NCBI GenBank assembly: GCA_900754175.1
Contig: CAAEBS010000037.1
Location: 1-7,839, forward strand
Source of the DNA: Clostridia bacterium
Lineage (GTDB): Bacteria; Bacillota; Clostridia; Oscillospirales; CAG-272
Length of the DNA stretch: 7,839 nucleotides
Direction: 5' to 3'
The stretch's first letter is position 1; every line of letters begins with the position of its first letter. The notes under the pieces were generated by a model. It saw nothing but the letters and a program-made list of their open reading frames with translations. It had not been told where the DNA came from and did not search any database. The translations under genes were made by a program, and so were the position numbers. Positions 1-5,552 of the stretch are shown here, piece by piece.

Positions 1-129
1 AGCGGCATACGCAACGGCGCCGCCCAAGGTTGCCGGAAGCAACAGGCGCAGACTGAGCCGGAACACCAGCGCAAAGCCGAGCGAGGAAAGCGCCCCCGCT
101 ATCAGAATACGGATCGTTTCTCCACTCAT
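1..129 (-). CDS. ThrE/YjjB-type exporter subunit (DUF3815-like), partial
   Basis: This is the N-terminal 43 codons of a small hydrophobic protein that runs off the left edge. It begins MSGETIRILIAGALSSLGFA and continues into a second apolar stretch ending GGAVAYAA. That fits the small partner of the two-part ThrE/YjjPB family, membrane proteins that export threonine/serine or, for E. coli YjjPB, succinate. The ATG (129-127) overlaps the stop codon of the upstream cistron in an ATGA arrangement. A strong Shine-Dalgarno GGGAGGA (144-138) sits 8 nt before it, so the start is secure and translational coupling is likely. The function call rests on position next to the large ThrE-like subunit and on hydrophobicity. 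Too little sequence is present to see family motifs, and the substrate is unknown. Confidence 0.75.
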   Translation of the reverse strand, partial: MSGETIRILIAGALSSLGFALVFRLSLRLLLPATLGGAVAYAA

Positions 130-1013
130 CCGAAAATTCCTCCCATCACAAGAAGTGCCGCCGCATAGCCGAATGCGATCATGATCGCCACAAGGCATAC
201 CTGAACGATACGGAGCGAGCCGGCAAGCAGATCACTGCCGAGCAGATCCCGCAAAGCGTTTCCAAGCTCCAGTCCGGGAATCAAAAGCATAATGGTTCCG
301 ATCATCACGGCGCCGATGTTTTCGCCGATCCCGACGGTCACCGAAAGATAGGCAAGAACGCCCGCCACAAAGGAATGAAGCACCGTCTGCGCCATGCGGT
401 TGATACGCCCCGCCGTCACGCTCTCCAGCCCGGCAAAAATCATGCCGACCAGCGCCGCCGCAAGACCGTCCCGCAGACTGCCCTCAAAGAACACCGAGCA
501 CGCCCCCGCCGCCAGTGCGGACCCCAGGAAAACCAGAATATCCGGGTAGGGCTTACTGCGCTTGGCTTTGGCGATCCAGCGCTGTGCCTCCTCAAAATCC
601 GGCACCTCCTGACAGATCCTGCGGGAGATACCGTTGAACTGTTCCAGCCGGTACAGATTGTTGGAGCTTTGATAAATGCGGCGCAACTGGGAAGAATAGG
701 TGCCGTCCGGCATCCGTACCGCCGCCAGAAGCAGAGAGGTAATGGCAAAGACCTCCACGTGAGCGGCGCCGTAAGCCCGGCAGATGCGCTGTACCGTGTT
801 TTCCGCCCGCTGGATCTCCCCGCCGCAACGAAGAATATGTTCCCCCACGTCAAGGGCAAGGCACAGCAGCTTGTCTGCCTCCTCCCCCGATACCGTCCCC
901 GGGGACTGTACCTGTGTGCCGGCAACCTCCGCCGCCCCGGCAGTTTCAGCGGTGCCGTCAGGGTGGGCAAACCACCACGCTTTTATCTTATCTTTCAGAT
1001 TCATTTCCGTCAT
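126..1013 (-). CDS. ThrE/YjjP-type threonine/serine exporter, large subunit (DUF1212)
   Basis: A 295-residue membrane protein of the ThrE/YjjP family. Residues 1-45 are a variable, Ala/Gly/Thr-rich cytosolic lead. Residues 46-150 form the soluble DUF1212 portion, recognisable by GGEIQRAENTVQRICRAYG (64-82) and an 'AAVRMPDGT' strand. Residues 155-295 contain about five membrane segments and the family hallmark IPGLELGNALRDLLGSD (245-261). Single-chain ThrE carries both domains; here they are split, with the second subunit overlapping the stop codon. The family exports threonine/serine (Corynebacterium ThrE) or succinate (E. coli YjjPB), so the substrate here is open. The ATG at 1013 lies 19 nt from its only good Shine-Dalgarno, with a hairpin filling the gap; Met4 at 1004 is an alternative start with even wider spacing. 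A clear promoter lies upstream on the same strand, divergent from the araC-like gene. Confidence 0.88.
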   Translation of the reverse strand: MTEMNLKDKIKAWWFAHPDGTAETAGAAEVAGTQVQSPGTVSGEEADKLLCLALDVGEHILRCGGEIQRAENTVQRICRAYGAAHVEVFAITSLLLAAVRMPDGTYSSQLRRIYQSSNNLYRLEQFNGISRRICQEVPDFEEAQRWIAKAKRSKPYPDILVFLGSALAAGACSVFFEGSLRDGLAAALVGMIFAGLESVTAGRINRMAQTVLHSFVAGVLAYLSVTVGIGENIGAVMIGTIMLLIPGLELGNALRDLLGSDLLAGSLRIVQVCLVAIMIAFGYAAALLVMGGIFG

Positions 1014-1040
1014 ACGGCAATCGCCGTTTTTTCCTCCGCC
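1014..1040 (-). promoter_or_regulatory. Hairpin-spaced ribosome binding site of the ThrE-like gene
   Basis: Read on the minus strand, GGCGGAGGA (1040-1032) is the only good Shine-Dalgarno, but it ends about 18-19 nt before the ATG, normally too far. A perfect hairpin, ACGGC-GATT-GCCGT (1027-1014), lies directly against the start codon. If folded, it leaves only about four A residues between the Shine-Dalgarno and the stem, which could bring the two elements together. Spacer hairpins with this effect are known in phage T4 (gene 38). The sequence is seen directly; the functional effect is inference. Confidence 0.55.
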
Positions 1041-1044
1041 TGGT

Positions 1045-1059
1045 TTGCGTTTTCCGCAA
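1045..1059 (-). other. Small hairpin in the ThrE-like 5' leader
   Basis: The leader RNA contains TTGCG-GAAAA-CGCAA, a perfect 5-bp stem with a 5-nt purine loop, starting a few bases after the predicted transcription start (about 1068). No U-tract follows, so it is not a terminator. It could protect the 5' end of the transcript or bind a regulator. The loop is five rather than six bases and does not start with A, so it does not fit the ANTAR hexaloop pattern. Confidence 0.35.
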
Positions 1060-1074
1060 GATTTTCCATGTGTA

Positions 1075-1103
1075 ATTATATCATGTTCTCCCGTTCTTTA
1101 CAA
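1075..1103 (-). promoter_or_regulatory. Sigma-A promoter for the ThrE-like operon
   Basis: On the minus strand, TTGTAA (1103-1098) and a perfect TATAAT (1080-1075) are separated by exactly 17 nt, with an extended -10 (TGATATAAT). Transcription should start near 1068, giving a leader of about 55 nt before the ATG at 1013. The site lies in an AT-rich stretch that contrasts with the GC-rich coding DNA around it. It is back to back with the plus-strand promoter at 1170-1198, with 66 nt between the two -35 boxes. Confidence 0.75.
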
Positions 1104-1169
1104 GACCCCAAGCCAAAATTTTTCATTCTTTTCCCACGCCGTATTTTTTTATAAATATCCGACAGGTAA
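1104..1169. promoter_or_regulatory. Core of the divergent intergenic region, candidate operator space
   Basis: These 66 bases lie between the two divergent -35 boxes and contain no gene. The sequence is AT-rich, with T-runs, an AAAATTTT core near 1116-1123 and a TTTATAAA palindrome at 1148-1155. No clear pair of direct repeats of the AraC-binding kind stands out by eye. By position it is the most likely place for the adjacent AraC-family protein to bind and influence both promoters; that is inference from layout only. Confidence 0.35.
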
Positions 1170-1198
1170 TTGACAAATAATAAAAAATATGATAGAAT
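1170..1198 (+). promoter_or_regulatory. Strong sigma-A promoter for the araC-like / GS-like / ANTAR cassette
   Basis: A perfect -35 TTGACA (1170-1175) is followed after exactly 17 nt by TAGAAT (1193-1198; five of six consensus bases), with an extended -10 TG at 1190-1191. The spacer is A/T-rich. Transcription should begin near 1205, giving a leader of about 65 nt before the preferred ATG at 1271. This is the best promoter seen in the window and could drive several of the co-directional genes downstream. Confidence 0.85.
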
Positions 1199-1221
1199 AT
1201 TCCCGATATCTTATGGCATCA

Positions 1222-1240
1222 TGTCGCTTTGTATGTGACG
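1222..1240 (+). other. Hairpin in the araC-like 5' leader
   Basis: The leader can form a six-pair stem (1222-1227 with 1235-1240, including two G-U pairs) closed by the 7-nt loop TTTGTAT. It begins about 17 nt after the predicted transcription start. No U-tract follows, so it does not resemble an intrinsic terminator. The loop has G at position 4 but T at position 1 and seven bases, so it is a poor match to the hexaloop hairpins bound by ANTAR proteins. Role unknown. Confidence 0.3.
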
Positions 1241-1270
1241 AAATTTATTATGACGGGCGGAAAAAACTCC

Positions 1271-2059
1271 ATGAAAAATTTTGACATATCCAATCTTATC
1301 ATCACCAAGATCCGGGACATTTACAGCTACACTCTGCCGGAGGACGCTACGGCAAACGCCACGGCGGCGCACTGCGCCCTGATCCTCAAGCACGGCGGGC
1401 GCACGCTGATTACCGCAAAGAAGCGCACCCATACGGCGGACGCCAGCCACATTCTCTTCCTGCCTGCCGGGGTTGCCTACACCATGACGGTGGACCGTCC
1501 GGGCGAATGTACCGTGATCCTGTTTGACGCCGTGGCGGATACCCTGCCCGCCGACGTCTGCGAATACGACACCGGCGGCGAGGAGGAGATGCTCTCCACC
1601 GCCAAAAGTCTCCTGTATTTCTGGAATCTGCACGGTCCCGCCTATCATTCCAAGTGTCTGTCCGAGCTGTTCAGCCTGATCACGCAGATCTCCACGCTGG
1701 ACGCCTATGCCAATTCGCTTGCCGGAAAATACCGGCTGATCCACCGCTCCGTCAAGTACATCGAAAAAAATTATGCGCATCAGGACCTTTACACCCCGGC
1801 GCTTGCCGCCATGTCGGACATCGGAGAGACCTACTACCGCAACATTTTTCACGAGGTGTTCGGCACCTCGCCCAACCGCTACATCCAGGAATTCCGGGTC
1901 AGCAAAGCCAAGGAGCTGCTGACAACCGGAAAATATTCGGTGGAGGAGATCGCCGCCGCAACCGGCTTTGCCAACGCCTCTTACTTCTGCAAGGTCTTCA
2001 AGAGCGTTACCTCGCTCACCCCCTCTGAATTTGCCGCAAACGCCAGCCTGATCGGCTGA
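1271..2059 (+). CDS. AraC-family transcriptional regulator
   Basis: A 262-residue regulator. Residues 1 to about 120 are a beta-rich, cupin-like ligand-sensing domain, with the ILFLPAGVAYTM segment typical of AraC N-domains. Residues about 120-155 are a helical linker. Residues about 158-258 are the AraC/XylS double helix-turn-helix: the first in 'TPALAAMSDIGETYYRNIFHEVFGTSP', the second in 'SVEEIAAATGFANASYFCKVFK', followed by the usual L-T-P-S-E-F end. The frame is open back to a TTG at 1229, and an ATG at 1250 also exists, but neither has a Shine-Dalgarno. ATG 1271 has a modest GGGCGG about 10 nt upstream and gives a normal family length. It is the first gene after the strong promoter and sits 13 nt before the GS-like gene, so it probably controls this cassette and perhaps the divergent exporter. 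The ligand is unknown. Confidence 0.9.
   Translation: MKNFDISNLIITKIRDIYSYTLPEDATANATAAHCALILKHGGRTLITAKKRTHTADASHILFLPAGVAYTMTVDRPGECTVILFDAVADTLPADVCEYDTGGEEEMLSTAKSLLYFWNLHGPAYHSKCLSELFSLITQISTLDAYANSLAGKYRLIHRSVKYIEKNYAHQDLYTPALAAMSDIGETYYRNIFHEVFGTSPNRYIQEFRVSKAKELLTTGKYSVEEIAAATGFANASYFCKVFKSVTSLTPSEFAANASLIG
2044..2058 (+). other. Intercistronic hairpin before the GS-like ribosome binding site
   Basis: CAGCC-TGATC-GGCTG forms a perfect 5-bp stem with a 5-nt loop. It overlaps the last codons and stop of the araC-like gene and ends two bases before the AAGGAG Shine-Dalgarno (2061-2066) of the GS-like gene. Ribosomes finishing the upstream gene would melt it, so it could tie GS-like translation to that of the regulator. 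The loop lacks the A1/G4 hexaloop form, so it is not a convincing ANTAR target. Confidence 0.35.
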
Positions 2060-2072
2060 AAAGGAGTACATC

Positions 2073-3305
2073 ATGTCTTATACCAAAGAAGAAGCCATTG
2101 AATTTATCCATGAGCACGACGTAAAATTCGTCAAGCTCTCTTTCTGCGACCCGTTCGGTACGCTGAAAAATATTTCCCTGCTTGCCTCGCATATCGACGA
2201 TGCTTTTGAGCACGGCGTCTGCTTTGATGCCTCCTGCATCGAGGGCTTCGGCAATGCGGGCGGCGCAGAGCTGTACCTTTTCCCGATTCCCGAGACGCTT
2301 ACTCTCCTGCCGTGGCGCCCCTCGCACGGACGGGTGGCACGCATGATGTGCCGCCTGTGCAATCCGGACGGCACCCCCTTTGCGCTGGACGGCAGAGAGC
2401 TTCTGCGCATCGCCACACGCCGTGCGCTGGAGGCGGGCGTTCTGCTGAACATCCGGGCGGAATGTGAATTTTACCTTTTCAAAACCGACGACAGCGGTCT
2501 TCCCACCAACACCCCCAGCGACTTTGCCGGCTATCTGGACGTCAATCCCGCCGACAAGGGCGAAAACGTGCGCCGGGATATCTGCCTGACGCTGGAGGAA
2601 ATGGGCGTGATGCCGGAATCCTCCCACCACGAGGCGGGACCCGGGCAGAACGAGATCGACTTCCGCTACGGCGACCCGCTGACCTCGGCGGACAACGTGA
2701 TTACCTTCCGCAACGTCGTCAGCTCGGTCTCCGCCAATTACGGTCTGTGGGCGACCTTTGCCCCCAAGCCGATTCCGGACAAGCCCGGAAACGGCTTTCA
2801 TATCAACTTTACCGTATACCACTTTCCCGACCGCACGCCGGCACCCGAAACGGGCGAGGCTTTCATGGCGGGAATCCTGGACCACATCCGGGGGCTGACC
2901 GCATTTCTCAACCCAACCCCCGCATCCTACGAACGCATGGGCACTTTCAAGTCCCCCTCGCAGATCGGATTTTCCCAGAAGCATCACAATCTGCTGATTA
3001 CCCTCCCGGCGCTGGCGGGCGACGGACAGCTCCACGGAGACAATTTCAAACTGCGCAGTGCCGATTCCTCCTCCAGTCCCTACCTTGCCTATACCCTGCT
3101 GATCTATGCGGGTCTGGACGGGATCGCAAGAAAGCTCACCCTGCCGCAGGCGCTGAACGCCGATACCACCGACGCACTTCCCCTCCTTCCCCAAAGCCTT
3201 GACGAAGCGATCGGTGCGGCAAGAGAGGACCGTGTCATTCTGGACGCCCTCGGCAAGACCCTTGCCGGACAGATCCTGGACATCTATGAAAATTCCGGAC
3301 GGTAA
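2073..3305 (+). CDS. Divergent type-I glutamine synthetase homologue, probably catalytically altered
   Basis: A 410-residue homologue of GSI (ATP + glutamate + NH3 to glutamine), about 35 residues shorter than B. subtilis GlnA. The N-terminal beta-grasp domain has FDASCIEGF (51-59). The catalytic domain keeps the first metal-site glutamates E132 (ECEF), E187 (SSHHE) and E194 (GQNEID), the second-site E130 and H243 (GNGFH), and arginines R288 (SYERM) and R328. By alignment from memory to Salmonella/B. subtilis GS, several key positions differ: flap Glu327 is K293, Arg339 is H305, Arg344 is T310, metal ligand Glu357 is K326, and Ser53 is C55. The C-terminal tail after 'ILDIYENSGR' is missing. 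It may be a sensor or pseudoenzyme, or a ligase for another amine or acid. AAGGAG (2061-2066) lies 6 nt from the ATG. It follows the AraC gene by 13 nt and precedes the ANTAR gene by 12 nt. Homology is certain; activity is not. Confidence 0.9.
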   Translation: MSYTKEEAIEFIHEHDVKFVKLSFCDPFGTLKNISLLASHIDDAFEHGVCFDASCIEGFGNAGGAELYLFPIPETLTLLPWRPSHGRVARMMCRLCNPDGTPFALDGRELLRIATRRALEAGVLLNIRAECEFYLFKTDDSGLPTNTPSDFAGYLDVNPADKGENVRRDICLTLEEMGVMPESSHHEAGPGQNEIDFRYGDPLTSADNVITFRNVVSSVSANYGLWATFAPKPIPDKPGNGFHINFTVYHFPDRTPAPETGEAFMAGILDHIRGLTAFLNPTPASYERMGTFKSPSQIGFSQKHHNLLITLPALAGDGQLHGDNFKLRSADSSSSPYLAYTLLIYAGLDGIARKLTLPQALNADTTDALPLLPQSLDEAIGAAREDRVILDALGKTLAGQILDIYENSGR

Positions 3306-3317
3306 GGGGGGTAGCGC

Positions 3318-3905
3318 ATGGTAAGCGACAACAGCCCTTACGGTCTGCTGATCGTATCCGCCTCCGACAAGTTTGCCGAAAGCATCCGGGAGATCACCGC
3401 CCATTACCGCTTTGAGGGCTTCCGCACGGTCGCAACCTGCGGCGAAGCACGAAGAAGCCTGATGGAGGGCAACTTTGACGCCCTGATCGTCAATACTCCG
3501 GCAGGAGATGAATTCGGCTGTGATTTTGCCACGGATATGGCGCTCAATACCAATGTCGGCGTGCTGTTACTGGTCAGAAACGAAATATACGAGGAGGTCT
3601 CCTCCAAGACCCTCCAAAGCGGCGTAATGGTGCTTCCCAAGCCCCTGAACCGTTCCGCTTTCTGTCTCTCGCTCGAGCTTCTGGGAGCACAGGCGGTCAG
3701 GCTCCGCCGTGCCGAATCCGAGAAGAAAAAGCTGGAAGCAAAGCTGGAGGAGGTGCGGGTGGTATCCCGTGCCAAGTGCCTGCTGATGGAAAACATGAAC
3801 ATCAGCGAAAACGACGCCCACAAATACATCGAAAGACAAGCCATGAATTCCCGCAAAAGCAGGCGGGAGTTCTCGGAGGAAATCTTACGTCTCTATCTTG
3901 GCTGA
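3318..3905 (+). CDS. ANTAR-domain RNA-binding antiterminator with pseudo-receiver domain (NitR/NasT-like)
   Basis: A 195-residue two-domain protein. Residues 9-115 have a response-regulator fold but lack the acidic pair (LLIVSASD). The phospho-acceptor position is Asn59 in FDALIVNTPAGDEFG, while the switch Lys is kept (LPKPL, K108). Residues about 120-150 are a charged coiled coil. Residues about 138-192 are the ANTAR helical bundle, with SRAKCLLMENMNISENDAHK and a following YIERQAM. ANTAR domains bind paired RNA hairpins with hexanucleotide loops to prevent termination, often in nitrogen genes; in Clostridium a similar gene (nitR) follows glnA. With Asn59, canonical phosphorylation is unlikely, so control by a protein partner, perhaps the adjacent GS-like protein, is plausible but inferred. 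AGGGGGG is followed 7 nt later by the ATG. Confidence 0.9.
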   Translation: MVSDNSPYGLLIVSASDKFAESIREITAHYRFEGFRTVATCGEARRSLMEGNFDALIVNTPAGDEFGCDFATDMALNTNVGVLLLVRNEIYEEVSSKTLQSGVMVLPKPLNRSAFCLSLELLGAQAVRLRRAESEKKKLEAKLEEVRVVSRAKCLLMENMNISENDAHKYIERQAMNSRKSRREFSEEILRLYLG

Positions 3906-3922
3906 CCCGGCGCACCGCCGGG
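3906..3922 (+). other. GC-only hairpin between the ANTAR and HAD genes
   Basis: CCCGGCG-CAC-CGCCGGG is a perfect 7-bp all-GC stem with a triloop. It starts on the base after the ANTAR stop codon and ends 17 nt before the HAD start. There is no T-run after it, so it is not a standard intrinsic terminator. It could be a transcript-stabilising or processing structure, a pause site, or an attenuator that lowers expression beyond the cassette. Confidence 0.5.
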
Positions 3923-3939
3923 CAGGCGAAAGGCTGGCT

Positions 3940-4701
3940 ATGAAAAATTATTCCGGGTTCCTGCTTTGCTCCGACTTTGACGGAACCCTGTACTACCGAA
4001 ACGAAATATCCGAAGAAAACCTTGCCGCAATCCGGGACTTCCAGGCAGGCGGCGGGCGCTTTACGCTTGCAACCGGACGGTACCCCACCATTCTGGAGGA
4101 GCCGTGCGCCGCAAAGCTGAAGGTCAACGCACCCGTGATCGCCATGAACGGCGCTTTGCTGTACGACACCAAAAAGCGACAGATTCTGGCGGAGGGCACC
4201 ATGTCCGAAAACTTTTCCGACCGGCTGTGCTCTATCTGCGAAAACGTGTCGGGCATCCGGGAGGTCGTTTTCTGCCCCAGCGAAAGCTGGAAGGTCATCC
4301 GCCTTATGCCGGAGCAGACCGACTGCTTTTCCGCTATTTTGCAAAAAAAGCCCTACAAGATCATGTTTCATATTGCAGACCCCGTGCAGAGCGACCGGAT
4401 CACCGCCGAGATCACCGAAATATCGGGCGGGGATTTCTGCGTTTCCCGCAGCTGGGCAAGCGGAATCGAGGTGCAGGGCGCCGACTACAACAAGGGAAGT
4501 ACCGCCCGCCTGCTGGCGGAAACGCTGGGGGCGCACACTCTGATAAGTGTGGGCGACTATGAAAACGACATCCTGCTTTTGCAGGCGTCCGACATCGGCT
4601 TTGCCGTGAAGAACGCCGCTCCCACCCTCTCCCGGGTGGCAACGCATATCACCAGGGCGGACGCATCGGGCGCCATCGCCGAGATCATCCGCTCGCTCTG
4701 A
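3940..4701 (+). CDS. Cof-type HAD-IIB family phosphatase
   Basis: A 253-residue haloacid-dehalogenase phosphatase with all four motifs. Motif I is SDFDGTL (nucleophile Asp12, general acid Asp14), motif II is Thr45 in LATGR, motif III is Lys185 in YNKG, and motif IV is GDYEND (205-210). Residues about 80-180 between motifs II and III form the C2B-type cap, which selects substrates. Family members dephosphorylate sugar phosphates, flavin or pyridoxal cofactors and similar small phosphates; the substrate here cannot be told from sequence. The frame is open upstream to a TTG at 3898 that overlaps the ANTAR gene, but AAAGG placed 6 nt before ATG 3940 and the normal start just ahead of motif I favour 3940. 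It is co-directional with its neighbours. Confidence 0.88.
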   Translation: MKNYSGFLLCSDFDGTLYYRNEISEENLAAIRDFQAGGGRFTLATGRYPTILEEPCAAKLKVNAPVIAMNGALLYDTKKRQILAEGTMSENFSDRLCSICENVSGIREVVFCPSESWKVIRLMPEQTDCFSAILQKKPYKIMFHIADPVQSDRITAEITEISGGDFCVSRSWASGIEVQGADYNKGSTARLLAETLGAHTLISVGDYENDILLLQASDIGFAVKNAAPTLSRVATHITRADASGAIAEIIRSL

Positions 4702-4705
4702 ACTT

Positions 4706-4730
4706 TCCGTATAAAATAAAAAAATACGGA
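4706..4730. repeat. Inverted repeat with A-rich loop upstream of ymdB
   Basis: TCCGTAT (4706-4712) and ATACGGA (4724-4730) are perfect 7-base inverted arms around an 11-nt loop of almost only A. They lie in the 67-nt AT-rich gap between the HAD and ymdB genes. No T-run follows in the plus direction, so it is not a good terminator. It could be an operator or a weak RNA hairpin. The overlapping TATAAA at 4710-4715 has no recognisable -35. Confidence 0.4.
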
Positions 4731-4768
4731 CAACAATCCTAACGAAAGAAAGTTCTCCATATAATTCT

Positions 4769-5539
4769 ATGAAAATTCTTGCCATCGGCGACGTTGTAGG
4801 CGCCAGAAGTATTGAATATCTGAACGCCCGGCTCTGGAAATACCGGGAGGCAAACCGGGTGGATTTTGTCGTGGCAAACGGCGAAAACGCCTCGGACATC
4901 CACGGAATATCCGCACCGGACGCCCGCTCCCTGCTGGACGCCGGCGCCGATCTGATCACCCTCGGCAACCATACCTACGGGCGCCGGGACATCTGCACGC
5001 TTCTATCGGATTCCGAGCGCATCATCCGCCCCGCAAACTATCCCCCCATGGCACCGGGCGGGGGCTATACCCTGCTCCGCATCGGCGGCTGCCGGCTGTT
5101 GTGCATCAATGTCCTTGGCACTGCCCTGATGGAATCGCTCGCCTGTCCCTTTCAGACGGTAGACCGGATTCTGGAGAGGGAAGCCGGGAATTACGACATT
5201 TCCCTGATGGACATCCACGCCGAAGCCACCTCGGAAAAGATTGCGCTTGCCCGCTACTTTGACGGGCGGATCACGATGATGTTCGGCACCCACACCCACG
5301 TGCAGACTGCTGACGAGCAGATTCTGCCCGGCGGAAGCGGGTACATCACCGACCTTGGCATGACCGGACCTGTGGGCGGGGTGATCGGCACCGACAGCGA
5401 AGCCGTCATTGAAAAGTTCCGCACGAAAATGCCGGTCCGTTTCCGGGTGGCAGACGGGGAGATTTCGGCGCACGGCGCCCTGTTCATCCTTTCCGACGAC
5501 ACGCTTGCCGTCACCTCGGTCCAACGTGTGATCTTTTAA
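4769..5539 (+). CDS. ymdB: YmdB-type metallophosphoesterase (TIGR00282 family)
   Basis: A 256-residue metallophosphoesterase close in length and sequence to B. subtilis YmdB, a phosphodiesterase acting on 2',3'- and 3',5'-cAMP that influences biofilm and motility decisions. The metal ligands line up with B. subtilis numbering: Asp8 (IGDVVG), Glu39 and Asn40 (NGEN), Asn67 and His68 (GNHT), His150 (DIHAEATSEK), His175 and His177 (GTHTHVQTAD). The end motif YITDLGMTGPVGG is also typical. In Bacillus the gene follows rny; here it sits between a HAD phosphatase and mrnC. The start is fixed by the family (MKILAIGDVVG), yet no Shine-Dalgarno lies within about 15 nt; the region is AT-rich and probably unstructured. 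It is followed after 13 nt by mrnC. Confidence 0.93.
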   Translation: MKILAIGDVVGARSIEYLNARLWKYREANRVDFVVANGENASDIHGISAPDARSLLDAGADLITLGNHTYGRRDICTLLSDSERIIRPANYPPMAPGGGYTLLRIGGCRLLCINVLGTALMESLACPFQTVDRILEREAGNYDISLMDIHAEATSEKIALARYFDGRITMMFGTHTHVQTADEQILPGGSGYITDLGMTGPVGGVIGTDSEAVIEKFRTKMPVRFRVADGEISAHGALFILSDDTLAVTSVQRVIF

Positions 5540-5552
5540 GGAGGACATTATT

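Noticed and set aside
375..1154. Long plus-strand open frame opposite the ThrE-like gene
   Set aside because: It is antisense to a clear membrane protein, is rich in Arg/His/Pro as expected of a shadow frame, and lacks a recognisable domain.
1229..1270. Upstream TTG (1229) or ATG (1250) start for the AraC-family gene
   Set aside because: Neither has a Shine-Dalgarno and the extra residues match nothing typical. ATG 1271 gives a normal family start and has a GGGCGG upstream.
2016..3404. 462-codon minus-strand open frame opposite the GS-like gene
   Set aside because: It has no domain or ribosome site and is a codon-bias shadow of the GS homologue and neighbouring genes.
3898..3939. Upstream TTG start for the HAD gene overlapping the ANTAR gene
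   Set aside because: It would translate through the GC hairpin and add residues unlike HAD N-termini. ATG 3940 has a well-placed AAAGG.
4760..4765. Perfect TATAAT just before ymdB as a promoter
   Set aside because: It lies only 3 nt before the ATG, too close even for a leaderless transcript, and no good -35 box is found 16-18 nt upstream.
3802..4968. 388-codon minus-strand open frame across the HAD gene
   Set aside because: It spans several clear plus-strand genes and an AT-rich gap and shows no family motif, so it is a shadow frame.
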